Positions 9,132 to 21,500 of a stretch of DNA of 64,000 bases are shown here, piece by piece. The notes below the pieces were generated by a model. That model was not told the origin of the DNA and searched no databases. It saw only the letters and a list, made by a program, of their open reading frames with translations. The position numbers and the translations under genes are program-made. The DNA is from Anthonomus grandis grandis. Lineage: Eukaryota > Arthropoda > Insecta > Coleoptera > Curculionidae. Numbering within the stretch: position 1 is the first letter of the stretch; every line of letters starts with the position of its first letter. The DNA lies in the NCBI RefSeq assembly GCF_022605725.1, contig NC_065547.1:26825167-26889166 (forward strand), in the 5' to 3' direction.

Positions 9132-11465
9132 CAGGGTGTCCGGAAGCTAGATGCAATCCTTTAAGGGGGTGATAGCTGACTTAATTTCAAACATTTTAAG
9201 CTAAATATGTGTAGGTCGAAATTTGTTTATAAATTTTTTATGGCAATTTTTGCATTTTTCTCAAGAAATACCAAAGTTTCACACTTAAATGGTAATAGAG
9301 GGCAAGTTACAACTAGTATCGGAGTTTTAAAGTTTATTTTGTTTTGTCTAATGTGTATTAATAAAAATACGATCAATTTCAAGCTTCTGTGTAAACTTAT
9401 TAGAAAAAATAGAGATATTGAAACGTAAAAAAATAAATATGGAGTTAAAATAAAAATGCTTTGTTTTATGTTTAAGTAATTGTTATGAAAATGCTTTCTT
9501 CGTTCAAACCTCTCTAAAAATACGCCTAGCTTCTGCCCTTTATTTTAAGATATCACTCATGCCAATGCCTGGCCAATTATCAGAATTATGGCCTCTTTTG
9601 TGCGGCAGGTCATGTAAACAAAACTTAATGGATTGGTTTTCTATTATGGGACAGTTCAGGTAAATAAAAAGTAATAAAAACAAAATTAAGCAGAGGTACC
9701 TAATAGTAGATACTGTAGGGTAAGGGGTACCTAGTAGGTACTTTGGGGTGGGGGTTACAAGTTAGGTACTCGCTTAATAAATAAAAACGTGTGATTTTAG
9801 CCTCTTGTTGTTTAGTTTCACTCTCGCCTCTAATTTTGTAAGACTATCAACTTCGTACTGACTGCATCCACTGTTTTTTAAATCGAGTTTCTGCCCGTTT
9901 TATTAAACAGTATTGTAAAATGGAATTTACCAACCAAGAGTACGCTGACATTGTCTTCACATATAGACGCGCTAACGGTAATGGAGCTTTGGCACGACGC
10001 TTGTGCCAGGAACGTTATCTAGATCGGAGGTTACCAAACTTCAGGGTGTTTCAAAACACCTTTCGCCGTCTTACTGCAGTTGGCATTGGGAATAATCCGG
10101 CACGTGGAGTCAACCCTGGCCATAATAATTTAGAGATTGAGGAGCAACTACTGGAAGCTTTTACCGCAGACCCTACTGCAAGCGTCAGAAAAGTAGCTGA
10201 AGACCTTGGCCTTTCTAGAAGGAAGGTGTGGACGACCATGAAGAAAGATGGACAGTATCCCTTTCATGGTACGGGGGTACAGGGCTTACAAGAAGAAGAC
10301 CCTGCAAGACGAATTCAGTTCTGCCGCTTTTTATTAAACATGGACATCGAGGACCTGTTATTCTTAAGAAGTATCTTGTGGGCAGACGAGTCCAATTTTT
10401 CCAGGGAGGGTATTACCAACTTCCACAACCTCCACGAATGGGCTGCCAAAGATGCAAATCCGCACTGGAAAAAACAAAAATCATTTCAGAACAGATTTTC
10501 GGTCAATGTGTGGGCCGGAGTAATAGGCAGGACTATTATTGGGCCACATTTTCTACCAGAGAATTTAAATGGTGCCAACTATTTAGATTTTCTACAAAAT
10601 GATATCCCTGTTCTTCTAGACGAAGCTGGATTATTGGAACGAGAAAGACCAATAATCTTTCAGCAAGATGGTCCAGCGCATTGGTCCTTGGCTGTCAGGA
10701 ATTACTTAGACGACTGTTTTCCGGACGGTTGGGTCGGTAGAGGCGGAACCTGTCCTTGGCCTCCTCGATCGCCTGACCTAACTCCGTTGGATTTTTTCAT
10801 ATGGGGCCGGGCAAAGGAGCTTGTATACACCACCGAAATAAGAACAAGAGAAGAGTTGATTCGCAAAATAAATGAAGCATTTGACAGGATGAAAGAAGAT
10901 ATGACCATAAGAGTAACTACCACCGAAGTAACAAAAAGGGCTCGTGCCTGTATTAGAAATAATGGATTGCATTTTGAACATGAACAATAAATAGTTTAAA
11001 CAAAATTGTGTTTTATTTAACATTAAAACCTAAAATAACCCCACAATTGGTGCTCTAATGCTTAGTAGGCTTATAAGAGGTCTCAGTGTAATAATTTTTG
11101 TTTACATGACCTGCCGCACAAAAGAGGCCATAATTCTGAGAATTGGCCAGGCAGGAATAACATGGGTGACATCTAAAAATAAAGGGCGTTTCAATGTCTT
11201 TCTTTACACAGAAGCTTGGAATTGATCGTATTTTTATTAATACACATTAGACAAAACAAAATAAACTTTGAAACTCCGATACTAATTGTAACTTGCGCTC
11301 TATTACCGTTTAAGTGTGAAATTTTGGTATTTCTTGATAAAAATGCAAAAATTGCCATAAAAAATGTATAAACAAATTTCGACCTACACATATTTAGCTT
11401 AAAATGTTTGAAATTAAGTCAGCTATCACCCCCTAAAGGACTGCATCTAGCTTGCGGACATCCTG
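9132..11465 (+). mobile_element. DD41D (rosa-like) Tc1/mariner element B with long TIRs
   Basis: The 2334-bp element is flanked by TA (9130-9131, 11466-11467) and starts CAGGGTGTCCGGAAGCTAG. The inverted repeats run about 490 bp on the left and 375 bp on the right, because roughly 100 bp near 9420-9530 in the left arm has no partner. The right terminus has small substitutions (GGACATCCTG instead of GGACACCCTG). Confidence 0.88.
9920..10990 (+). CDS. DD41D-type transposase, uninterrupted 356-aa frame
   Basis: This is the only uninterrupted transposase of the DD41D group here. The N-terminal helix-turn-helix region (DUF4817-like; EYADIVFTYRRANGN, residues 7-21) is followed by a second HTH around residues 75-110. 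The catalytic domain has WADESNF (D156), QQDGPAHW (D250) and PPRSPDLTPLDFF (D291). The family normally reads DGAPAHY, so one residue is missing just after the second catalytic aspartate, which shortens the D-D spacing from 41 to 40. The C-terminus RACIRNNGLHFEHEQ is complete. ATG 9920 is the first in the element. Whether the deletion leaves the enzyme active cannot be told from sequence. Confidence 0.9.
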   Translation: MEFTNQEYADIVFTYRRANGNGALARRLCQERYLDRRLPNFRVFQNTFRRLTAVGIGNNPARGVNPGHNNLEIEEQLLEAFTADPTASVRKVAEDLGLSRRKVWTTMKKDGQYPFHGTGVQGLQEEDPARRIQFCRFLLNMDIEDLLFLRSILWADESNFSREGITNFHNLHEWAAKDANPHWKKQKSFQNRFSVNVWAGVIGRTIIGPHFLPENLNGANYLDFLQNDIPVLLDEAGLLERERPIIFQQDGPAHWSLAVRNYLDDCFPDGWVGRGGTCPWPPRSPDLTPLDFFIWGRAKELVYTTEIRTREELIRKINEAFDRMKEDMTIRVTTTEVTKRARACIRNNGLHFEHEQ

Positions 11466-11639
11466 TATAAATTTAAACATTCTAAAATGAGTAGCTAACT
11501 TAACTAACATCAGTAAGTGTTTGATTGAGAAGAAAAAGCTAGTTTAAATGAATACTACAGAAGAATCAGAAACAAATTTTAATTTTTAAATATAAAATGT
11601 AAACATTACACTAAGATGCTTCTTAATAACTTTTCTTCA

Positions 11640-12090
11640 ATATTATAATCATATATAATTGGACATTTAGATTTAGGAAAAGATAAACAATGATACTTAT
11701 CAACATTGCATTTAAGATTCGTCATTAAAAGTGATTAACATCATTATATAAATTCAGGACATCAGAATTAGTATCAATCACATTGGATATTTTAAAATCA
11801 TCAGGAAACATAAGAAGGTTTTTGTCTGGTAAAAATAAGAATAAATCAATAACAAAAAAATGAAACAAAATAGGGGCCAAATAAAAGCCTTGTGGTCACC
11901 TGAAGTGATAATAATTTGGCAAGAAATAGGCACTCTGTTTTCTACTGATAAGAAATTTTGATAACCATTTGATGATACAATCCCACAATGCATATGATCG
12001 CAGCTTGTCCAAAAATAGAGTGTGATTAACTTTATGTTGAGTACCCTTATCAAATAATAGACAGTCTTCAAAAACAAGCAAATTGGTCAC
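11640..12090 (-). pseudogene. Decayed LINE reverse-transcriptase fragment
   Basis: The minus strand gives KVNHTLFLDKLRSYALWDC, IIKWLSKFLISRKQS, a corrupted GVPQGSxLGPxLF segment and a remnant of FADD (LLMFPDDFKI), followed by KYHCLSFPKSK. Stops and frame changes interrupt it. It is the central RT domain only and is not contiguous with the LINE remnant at 12530-14605. Confidence 0.6.
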
Positions 12091-12529
12091 TGTACAGGCT
12101 CATATTTTCCCACCCCCCTTAACATGTTTGGGCCAACCTGTATAAAAAAAGGTAGCTGTAAAAATTGCAGCGTTTGATCTGTAGTTGTTGCAAAATAGTG
12201 TTATCTATACAGGGTGTTGTAAAAAGAATATAAAAAACAAAAGAAACATTTCCTAAATGGGATACAATGTATTTTATTTTTTAAATGATAGGTCTTTTTG
12301 TTTTTAGTTAAACAATATATGCAGTATTAACATTTGGTTGAGTAGTAAGATAGTCCTTAAAATGTATATAAGGGAACTCTGTAAATTCTTATTTAATAAA
12401 TTCAAATTTATCAATCAACTTGGGTTTGTTACACTAATAATTAATTTACAAATTCTTACTAGTTTTAATATGTAAACTAACCAAAATCTATAACTATTTA
12501 ATAACTAAAATCACCATAACTTGACGTAC

Positions 12530-12828
12530 ACTTTCAATAGCAGAAAGGAAAGCAAATAAAATTCGAAGAACCCTATAATCATCTACAAAAATCAATTTTT
12601 CCTTTTTTTGTTCTTTAAATTTTTTAATACTATGAACAGTTCTCAAATTACTTGGGAGAATGTTATAAAATTTTGGAGTGAGGTATGCTAAAAATCTGTG
12701 CCCTATTTTTTTGGTAATTTTGAGTGCCTGTTTACATAATTCCTGGTAGTGTAAGAATGATTAACATACTTTTTAAGATTATTTGATTTATGTGTCTAGA
12801 TGCATGTTGACAAAATAAATATTGAACA
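12530..12828 (-). pseudogene. C-terminal part of a LINE RT, separated from its upstream part by element H
   Basis: The minus strand reads AYLTPKFYNILPSNLRTVHS followed by IKKFKE, a typical C-terminal block of Jockey/CR1-type ORF2 proteins, with stops elsewhere. It continues across the Tc1-like element H into 14406-14605, where ISIYRSLVESLPRYGDIVWG supplies the preceding block. Removing element H and one TA restores collinearity. Confidence 0.55.
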
Positions 12829-12830
12829 TA

Positions 12831-14403
12831 CAGTAATGGCCAAAAGTAGATAGACAAATGGCTTTTTAAAAAAAAATCAAAGGAAATAAAAATTCTATAA
12901 TAAAGATATTTAAGTATATTATGGGCAATATAAACAAGTATAAGAATAATAAAACATTCTTTAGAAACAATCACCTAATTTGGTAAATAATAAGAAATAA
13001 CTAAATATATGCTGGACAAAAGTAGATAGACAAAAAATAACCAATACTCTTTTTTTTTCGAAGTATTTTTTTTTAATTACAAACTAAACCATCTCAAATA
13101 TGAGTATTTTGTAAAATACCCATTATTGTCTATTACAGCCTGACATCTACATGGCATTGATTCAATAAGATTGTCTATGAGTTTAAAACAAATATTTTTC
13201 CATTTCTGTTGCAACCGTTCGAATAATTTACCTTTATTTGAATAGTTTGTATCCCTAATATCACGATCTACAATTTCTCATAAATTTTCGATGGGATTAA
13301 GATCGGGTGACTGGGATGGCCATTTTAAAACTGGTATTTTTTCTTCTTCGAAACATTGCTTCATAATTTTGGAGGAATGCTTCGGGTCATTATCTTGCTG
13401 GAATTGGAATCTCAATGGTAAATTGTCTTCAACATAGGGCAACATAACATCTCTGAGAATATCCCTGTACATAAACCTGTCCATTATGCCCTCTATGCGA
13501 TGTAACGGGCCCATTCCATAACCTGAGAAGCAATCCCAAACCATCACTGATCCACCTCCATGCTTAACTGTGGGTTTTGTGTACTTGGGATTCAAATGCT
13601 GGCCAGAAGGACGTCTAACATATTGAATTCCATCGGAATTAAACAAATTAAACTTCGATTCGTCGCTCCAGCAAACACGTTTCCATTCATGCTTTGTCCA
13701 GTATATATGCTGACGGGCAAATTCCAATCGGGCTAAGCGATTCTTTTTTGAAAGCAATGGTTTTTTTGCTGGCCTACGTGCAAATAGATTCTCTTCTACC
13801 AACCTTCGTCTTACAGTCCTTGAGGACATATTACAAATCCCTAGAGCCTGTAATTCTATCTGAATTTGAAGTCATGAAAGGGTTATTCTGGCTAATTTTT
13901 TTTAATTTGCGTACAGCTCTAATGTCCATTTTTTTGGTCGACCCGATTTATTTTTTGGCTCCAATCATCCTGTCCTTTCATATCTTTTGATAATTGCCCA
14001 AACAGCTTTTCTTTTAACATCAAATCTACGAGCAATATCAATTTGACGATCACCCGCGCGATATGCATTAATAATGCGTTGTCTTAAATCAAGAGAGAAT
14101 CTAATTCCACGTGGCATGTTGCACCTTGAGTTAAAGAGAAGCAATACTATACTAATTTTATTTTATAAATATCTAGATAAAAAAATAATTCCAAAATTGT
14201 TTTTGTCTATCTACTTTTGACCAGCTATATTTATATTATTGCTTTATCTGATAGCAAGCAAAATATTTAACTGAAATTTATTCATATCTTTTTATAGACC
14301 GCCTTACAAATAACAATAATTTAAAATCTACGGGACTTGTGGGTAAATCTTTAAACAATTATATGAAAATAATACTTTGTCTATCTTCTTTTGGCCAGTA
14401 CTG
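12831..14403 (-). mobile_element. Tc1-like element H (DD34E), inactivated
   Basis: The 1573-bp element has inverted ends CAGTAATGGCCAAAAGTAG and its near-complement CTTTTGGCCAGTACTG, with TA on both sides (12829-12830, 14404-14405). It lies antisense to ADRM1 in intron 1 and is inserted within a decayed LINE. Confidence 0.88.
13077..14117 (-). pseudogene. Tc1-family transposase pseudogene of element H
   Basis: Translation starts at the ATG at 14115-14117 (MPRGIRFSLDLRQRIINAYR). The HTH region runs to RTG, where a TGA replaces an expected Trp codon. The GRPKK motif follows, then a frameshift. From 13829 downward the frame is again open through FSDESKFNLF-like sequence (WSDESKFN), QQDNDPKHSS and SPDLNPIENL, where a second TGA replaces the Trp of ENLWE. 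The remaining C-terminus (SMPCRCQAVIDNNGYFTKY) ends at TAA 13077-13079. All DD34E residues are present, but the gene has two nonsense codons and at least one frameshift. Confidence 0.85.
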
Positions 14404-14405
14404 TA

Positions 14406-14605
14406 TATTAAAAATCTTTTCAGAATATGTCTGTTGAGTAGGTAAACCTTTTTGTTTTTATATTAAGTTGTTTCAAAGAATTTCCATATAGGTCTCCCCA
14501 AACTATATCCCCATATCTTGGCAGTGACTCCACCAATGACCGGTAAATTGAAATCAGTAATTTTTCACTTACAATATTTATTAAAACGTAAATTTAATAG
14601 ATAAG
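14406..14605 (-). pseudogene. Upstream part of the LINE RT split by element H
   Basis: The minus strand reads ISIYRSLVESLPRYGDIVWG followed by a LKQLNI block, matching the thumb region of LINE RTs. It is the partner of 12530-12828 across the Tc1-like insertion. Confidence 0.5.
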
Positions 14606-15498
14606 TTTACGGTTGTTTTCAATTTCGCTGTCAATTTTATAATGTATTTGGTGAATGGAATGTCTTAGATGTCCATTGGCTGAAGTTTAATTCTATGAAA
14701 AGGGGGCCCTTAGCAGCTGTAATTGAAAATGCGATATAGTGTTTTTTGAATGGTTAGAATTAATTTATAGGAATATAATCAGTTTTTAGGTACCTCCTCA
14801 TCCCAAGAAGTTCCATGAAACACCATAACCCTATTCTCTGCATATGATATCAGTGATCTATTAAGATTAGTCAGAGCATGTTGTTAATGTATGTTATGTA
14901 TGTTATAAAAAGTATACATACAGTTGTAATACACACCAGAATTCTGTTCTTCAGTTCTTTGTACTTGCTACTACCTCCTGCTAATATTTCATAAAAGACT
15001 TGAAGTATTGTAATGTCAGAATAGGATTTTTGAATTTGTTCAATTGATATTCTGAAGAGTTAATAAATAAATAAAATCAGGACATTTAACACTCTACAAG
15101 ATTAAAAATTCTCCAAACCATTAACAATTAGCTTAAAAAAATATTTTAGTAAAAATTTTCTTAGATAAAGCATACATACTTATTAGGACTGGACTTTTGT
15201 TAGGATAAGTAAACAAATATATCTGTGCATTTAATTTACTTATAATTTTCTTTAATTAAATTTTCTTAATTTCTTAAGTTAAATTGTCTGATAACAAAAC
15301 ATGTATTTTTTTAAAAATTAGGTTTAAATTATTTGCATTATCCTCTCTTAAATTCCTATATGTATTATTAAAATTCATGTAAACCATTTGCTTTTAACAT
15401 GCACTGCAATAAGGTGTTCCCTGTTTGTTCTTTAATTATCCATACCTAATATACTTTAAGATACTGATATACTATTAAGTTTATTTATTTTTCTATAG
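14606..15498. other. End of ADRM1 intron 1, nothing recognised
   Basis: AT-rich sequence leading to the splice acceptor at 15497-15498. No gene or repeat was recognised. Confidence 0.4.
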
Positions 15499-15510
15499 AA
15501 GCATTTCACA

Positions 15511-18500
15511 ATGCCAGCTGGAGGTGCTTTATTTGGTAGTACAAGTAGTGGACCCGGTTCAACAGGGGGTAACAAACATTTGGTTGAGATGAGAGCTGGA
15601 AAAATGACTTTAAAAAGTAATTATACCTACAATTTTAATATTATTATTTTTTTAGTAAAATTAAGGTATTTTAATGTGTTTGTTTTCTAGATCGTATGGT
15701 TCATCCCGATAAAAGGAAGGGTCTGTTATATGTCTACCAAAGTGAGGATTCTTTGATGCATTTTTGCTGGCAAGATCGTACCAATGGTAAGATTTTTAAG
15801 AGAAGTTGTCTATTTAATTGAAATTAAAGACTTAAATACTTAACCTAAAAGTCATTGAAATATTACATACAAAATATAACAAAAAAATAGTTAAGCAATT
15901 GATCCATAAGTTTTTGTAATAAATTTTCCTGTTCTTTATTTATAGGCTTACATTTTTTAAATTATTTCGTCTGATTTATTTTCCTATGTAATGAACATAT
16001 TATTATCTAAAAAAACATGTTGCTTAGAAATAAATGACTAAAATAAGTTTTATATCATGTGCAAACCTTATAGGTGTTGTGGAAGATGACCTAATCATTT
16101 TCCCAGACGATTGCGAGTACGTAAAGGTGCCTCAATGCACTACTGGCCGAGTTTATTTGTTGAAATTCAAGTCCTCTAACAGGAAATTCTTTTTCTGGCT
16201 TCAAGTATGTTTAAAATCCAATAAAACCCATTAGAAGTATAGACATTTACTGTTTTTAGGAGCCTTCAGCAGACAAAGATGAAGAAAACTGCAATAGAAT
16301 CAACGAGTTACTTAACAATCCGTCCAGTGCTGTCCAGTCCTCTTTAGAGCGACCAGACCAGGATCTACAAGCACTCCTGAGTAGCATGTCTCAGTCGCAA
16401 CTGATGCAGTTATTTGGAGGTGCTGGGCAGATGAGCGGTCTGTCGAATCTATTGGGGACTATGAGGTAGGATTTTTACATAACATTTATGAAACTATAGG
16501 ACATTTTGCCAATATTTTATAAAGAAAAGGCCTAAGCACTTGACGTGTCATTTGTTTATTACTTGTAAGTTACAAAAATTGAGATCAGTTATAACTTTAA
16601 TATCCAACAATCCATTTAACCAAAAATTCGAAAGAATACGATATCATTCCTCAAATGGCTTATAATACTGTTAACCGTCTTCATAAAAAGATTATACAAC
16701 AAACACCTTCACAAAAAAACTAAATAAATCACTGCTTTTGGCGCCATCTGCGGGAATCTTAGTTTAAATGCACTACTGCTTACAATAAGAGGTGTTTAAA
16801 TTCTTCATTAAGATCTTGTCTTTTCTGGGAAAGTGTATTACATAAAGAGAGCTGCTTATTTATAAGTAACATGTGGAAATTTCAAATTCCTTTTGCTATC
16901 ATTACCTTCTTCTTCATTTTTCTTAGTTGCAAATGCTGCTGCTGTGATTAAATATCTAAAATCCAAGTGTTGAATCCATCTGTCGTCTGAAAATAGGCTA
17001 TTTTGTCAGCAAAATGATTTGTTTTAAATCTCGGATATAAAATTATTGCCGCTGCTAATAAATGAACTTGTTCAACAGTCCTAAATCAAGAGTTCTATGG
17101 TTTATTTTGGGAATGTCTCGTCCCATATTTGCTCTAATGAATCACAATTAAAACCTATAATATTTAGTTTAGAACAGAAGATAGCCTAGCTAAACACTTA
17201 GCCAACGATAAAGACAAAGTTCCAGTATTACATAGGTCTGGTGTTTACCGATTTTATTGTTCACGTCCAGTTTGTTAGGTTTGCTACACGGATTAAAGCG
17301 GAAGGATAATTGTGGTTAGACTAAATGGACACCTCACACTTATAACGGGAAATAAAGATCGAATTCAACTTTCGCGAACCCTATTTTAGAGTCAGGTCAT
17401 AATTTTAATCCGGGACCTGATACAGGAGTCCTTCATATCTATCAGAAGGGGTAAAAGTTGGGCTTATTGGAAGCTTTTGAAGTAAAAAGAGACAAAATCT
17501 CCTGACTTTCTTTGCATCAATGTACAAACTAAACGGCTTGCGATTTTTTAATTCAATTTGCCCTCGTAAATAATAATATATAATTTTTTCTCCTCCGTTC
17601 ATCACAAATCAATTTTCCTTTTAATTTTCAAATTTATATTTAAATATTTGCATTTTTTTTAAATAAACATACGTACGTAAGAGTTCCTTAACTTTCTTCT
17701 TATCTTACCAAAATTGTACATATTTACTGTCTTACCTGTATTGAAATTTTAACTATTTCATGTATTTATTATACAGGGTGTCCGCTAATTAATGGTACAT
17801 GGAAAAACCACAGACTCCTGATGTAAAAATATTACGATTTAACTATATTTACCTATATCCAAAAGTTGATATTAACTGAGATACAGGGTGTTAAACTTAA
17901 AACTTTTTTTTTGTTTTTCCCCAATAACTTTAACAAAAGTTAACTTTTTTTCACAAAAATTTGTAGTTAGGGGTTTTTTAGGTCGAGAAATTCATTTTTT
18001 TAACAAATTGAGTGTACAATGTAGGGGGCGCTGTCTGCGACATCTCTTTCTCTTTCATAAGGTCATAACTTTTTTGTGCTTAACTGTATTTAAGTTTTTA
18101 TTGAAAATAATACTTTTTTCATATTTTTTACGTAAAAAAGGTATACTAAGTTGAAGTCGCTCAGAGTTACCGTTTTGAAGACATTTGTATTTAAATTATT
18201 TAGTGCACCATGCACTCGACCCCGGCTGAATAATTAATATAATCGGGAAATAATTCGCTTTTTTAAAGTAAGCTATGAGAAAGCAAATGAACTTTAGAGA
18301 CGCAGTTGTTAGGAAATCGCCATGTTGTTGTTGTTTGTTGATTAGTTTAAAGTTGTCAGAAAATATTTAATTAGTGTTTTCTATGATTTTGCATCCAGTT
18401 TACTATTTTGTTGAATTTTTAAATTTTTCGTAAGTTGAGAAACAATGCCGAGGCACAATATTTTTTCAAATGCCGAAATGAGGGATATGTGTGTATATGC

Positions 18501-21500
18501 GCAGGCAAATTTTAATGGACGCGAAGCCTATAGACGATATTCAGAACTTTATCCAAATCGAAGACAACCTGATTTCAAGATCTTCAAAAATCTTTACGGT
18601 CGATTAGGAGAAACAGGTACATTTCGTCCTAAACGGAATTCCGCAGGGCGCCCGAAGGTTATAACTCCAGAACAAGAAGAAGAAATTCTGGTCCGCGTGG
18701 CTGAAAATCCGGAAATAAGTGCAAGACATGCGGCTGCGGCAACTGGAGTAGGCAAGTCATCCATTTGTAAAATATTTCACGAAGAGGGTCTTTATCCGTA
18801 TCATTTCACTCCTGTGCAAAATTTATTAGAAAATGATTTTGCGCCCAGGATAGAATTTGCCCGTTTTTGCCGACCCCATGTTTCTGAATAAGATACTATT
18901 TACTGATGAAGCAACGTTTACACGTAGAGGCATTTTCAATTTTAGAAATAAACACACATGGGCATTACAAAATCCACATTCAGTACACGAACGTCATTTC
19001 CAACATGAATTTAAAATTAATGTATGGTGTGGCATAATCGATAATCATTTATTGGGCCCTTTCGAACTACCGCCCAATTTAAACGGGGAACTCTACCTTG
19101 AGTTCCTAGAAACACATTTACCAGATTTTCTCGATGATATTTCGCTGGACATAAGGCAACATATGTATTTCATGCAAGACGGAGCACCAGCACACTTCTC
19201 TAGAGCTGTCAGAGAGTACCTGAACAACCGTTTTCCTAATCGCTGGATAGGTCATGGGAGCCAGAGGCCATGGCCGGCGCGAAGTCCCGATTTTAACCCG
19301 CTGGATTTTTGTGTATGGGGCTATATGAAGTCGCTCGTTTACAAAGAAATAGTGAATTCCAGAAAAGAACTATGGCAGAGAATTTTATATGCTGCACAAA
19401 AGCTACGAAACGAACAATTATTTTTTTAAATTAGGAGATCTTTCAGCAAAAGAACTGTTAAATGTATTGAAGTGAATGGTAGACATTTTGAACAGTTTTT
19501 GTCAAAAGCAGATCTATTTTTTTACTAAATCTCGTCACAGTTTCAAAATGGAAAAGTTATCAGTCGCATAGTTAAGTTTGTTTTCGTTAATGTTATTTTC
19601 TTTCAATAGATTTTCTAGTGTTATAGTTATTTTAAATAAAGTTAATTAAATGATAATCCAATTTTTGTCTGCATTATTCTCAATGATTTATACTAAAACA
19701 TTATTTATGATGTAAAAAATGATTGGTAAAGAGTAACAAGACATTATTGCTTGCTTGAGCTGCTGTACTAAATAATTTGAAGGCAGATATCTCGAAAACG
19801 GCGACTCTGAGCGACCCGAAAGTAGTATACCTTTTTTACGTAAAAAATATGAAAAAAAGTATTATTTTCAATAAAAACTTAAATACAGTTAAGCACAAAA
19901 AAGTTATGACCTTATGAAAGAGAAAAAGATGTCGCAGACAGCGCCCCCTACATTGTACACTAATTTGTTAAAAAAATGAATTTCTCGACCTAAAAAACCC
20001 CTAACTACAAATTTTTGTGAAAAAAAGTTAACTTTTGTTAAAGTTATTGGGGAAAAACAAAAAAAAAGTTTTAAGTTTAACACCCTGTATCTCAGTTAAT
20101 ATCAACTTTTGGATATAGGTAAATATAGTTAAATTGTAATATTTTTACATCAGGAGTCTGTGGTTTTTCCATGTACCATTAATTAGCGGACACCCTGTAG
20201 ATGTCGCTAACTGTATTGCTTTTAATATTTTGTTATTTTTGTTATTCACACACATAATATCTAGTACCATAGTATCTATGTTTATGTAAATGGTAAGACT
20301 TTTGTGATGTGTTTTGTATAGCTCTGGTAGGTTTTTACTACTAATTAAGACAAAATAAGTTCATAATTTCTGTTTTTTAGTATCTGATAATGGCTATTAA
20401 TAGCCGAAATGCATAATACACTTGTGTAAAATTTTTTTGCAACGACAACCTTGCGTAATTTAAATTAAAAACAGGTATCCTGGATTAAATATATTTTAAT
20501 GTTCAAATGGAAATGCCGTTTTCACGTGATTTGGGGTATCATTAGGAGTAGATTAATACTGTCAAATCCATACTTTTCTATGCAAGCAAAAAACAGAACC
20601 TCAATGACTGCATTTAGTTTATCAGTCAATGAGTTTAGGTAGTACTGCAGAAATTACTAACTTCGGTCGCTGATAAACCTTCTGCCTTCTGTTTCTGTAC
20701 ACGTATTTTACTATTATTTGTATTATTTGGTTGCAGTATCATCAAAAATGCAAAAACTATCAAAGTAATTAATAGTTTTAGAAAATGCAATTATTTTTTA
20801 GTTGTTCGTCCCCCACCAATGACTCTGTTACGTTGTCAAGTTATCACTATTTTCCTAATCATAATTATTCTATAATCCATCAATATTGGTGAAAAATTCC
20901 ACAGTATAGACATGGTGAAAAATTGCTAAGAAAGTAACTAATGTAAGAACAATGTATGATAGAATGTAAGAGTACATTAGTTACTTACTTACTTTTTAAG
21001 ATAAAATATTTGACAAATATGTACGAAGAACCTTTCACTATAACAATATTAGCACCCTCAATGAGAGACTTTACAGAAGAATCGTTTATTAAGAGGTAAA
21101 TCGGTCAGGGGAAATGTAACCGTAATTATGTATAAGCAAGATTATCAGACAAAAATGGCTGAAATGTTGTCGGATGAGTCTACGTACAGGGACCTGACCT
21201 ATGATCCAACAAACAGACTCCAAACTAAGGCGAATTATTTCTTTACAACTGTGAGGGAATGTGGTTATATTAGTGAGTTTAAGGAAAGGAAAAATTGACT
21301 CAGGCGGAAGGTGTTCGATTTTAAATGTATACGTTTTGTCACTTATCGGTTGTCACAAGAATATGGAACACGATAGATAATACTTGATTGCTTATCTAAT
21401 GGAATCCTATCTTTAAGCCTAGTAAACAATGGGTAAGTGAGGCAAACCTTTACAACTTACAACCAGTCTTAAACTAAAGTCATTATTATGTGTTTTTCTC

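Noticed and set aside
12205..12240. ATACAGGGTGTTGTAAAAAG, resembling a Tc1/mariner terminus (also near 51748 and 54677)
   Set aside because: No inverted partner was found within reach, so no element can be delimited.
16034..16234. 66-codon frame starting MTKISFISC
   Set aside because: It is ADRM1 exon 3 (16074-16204) read together with intron sequence on both sides.
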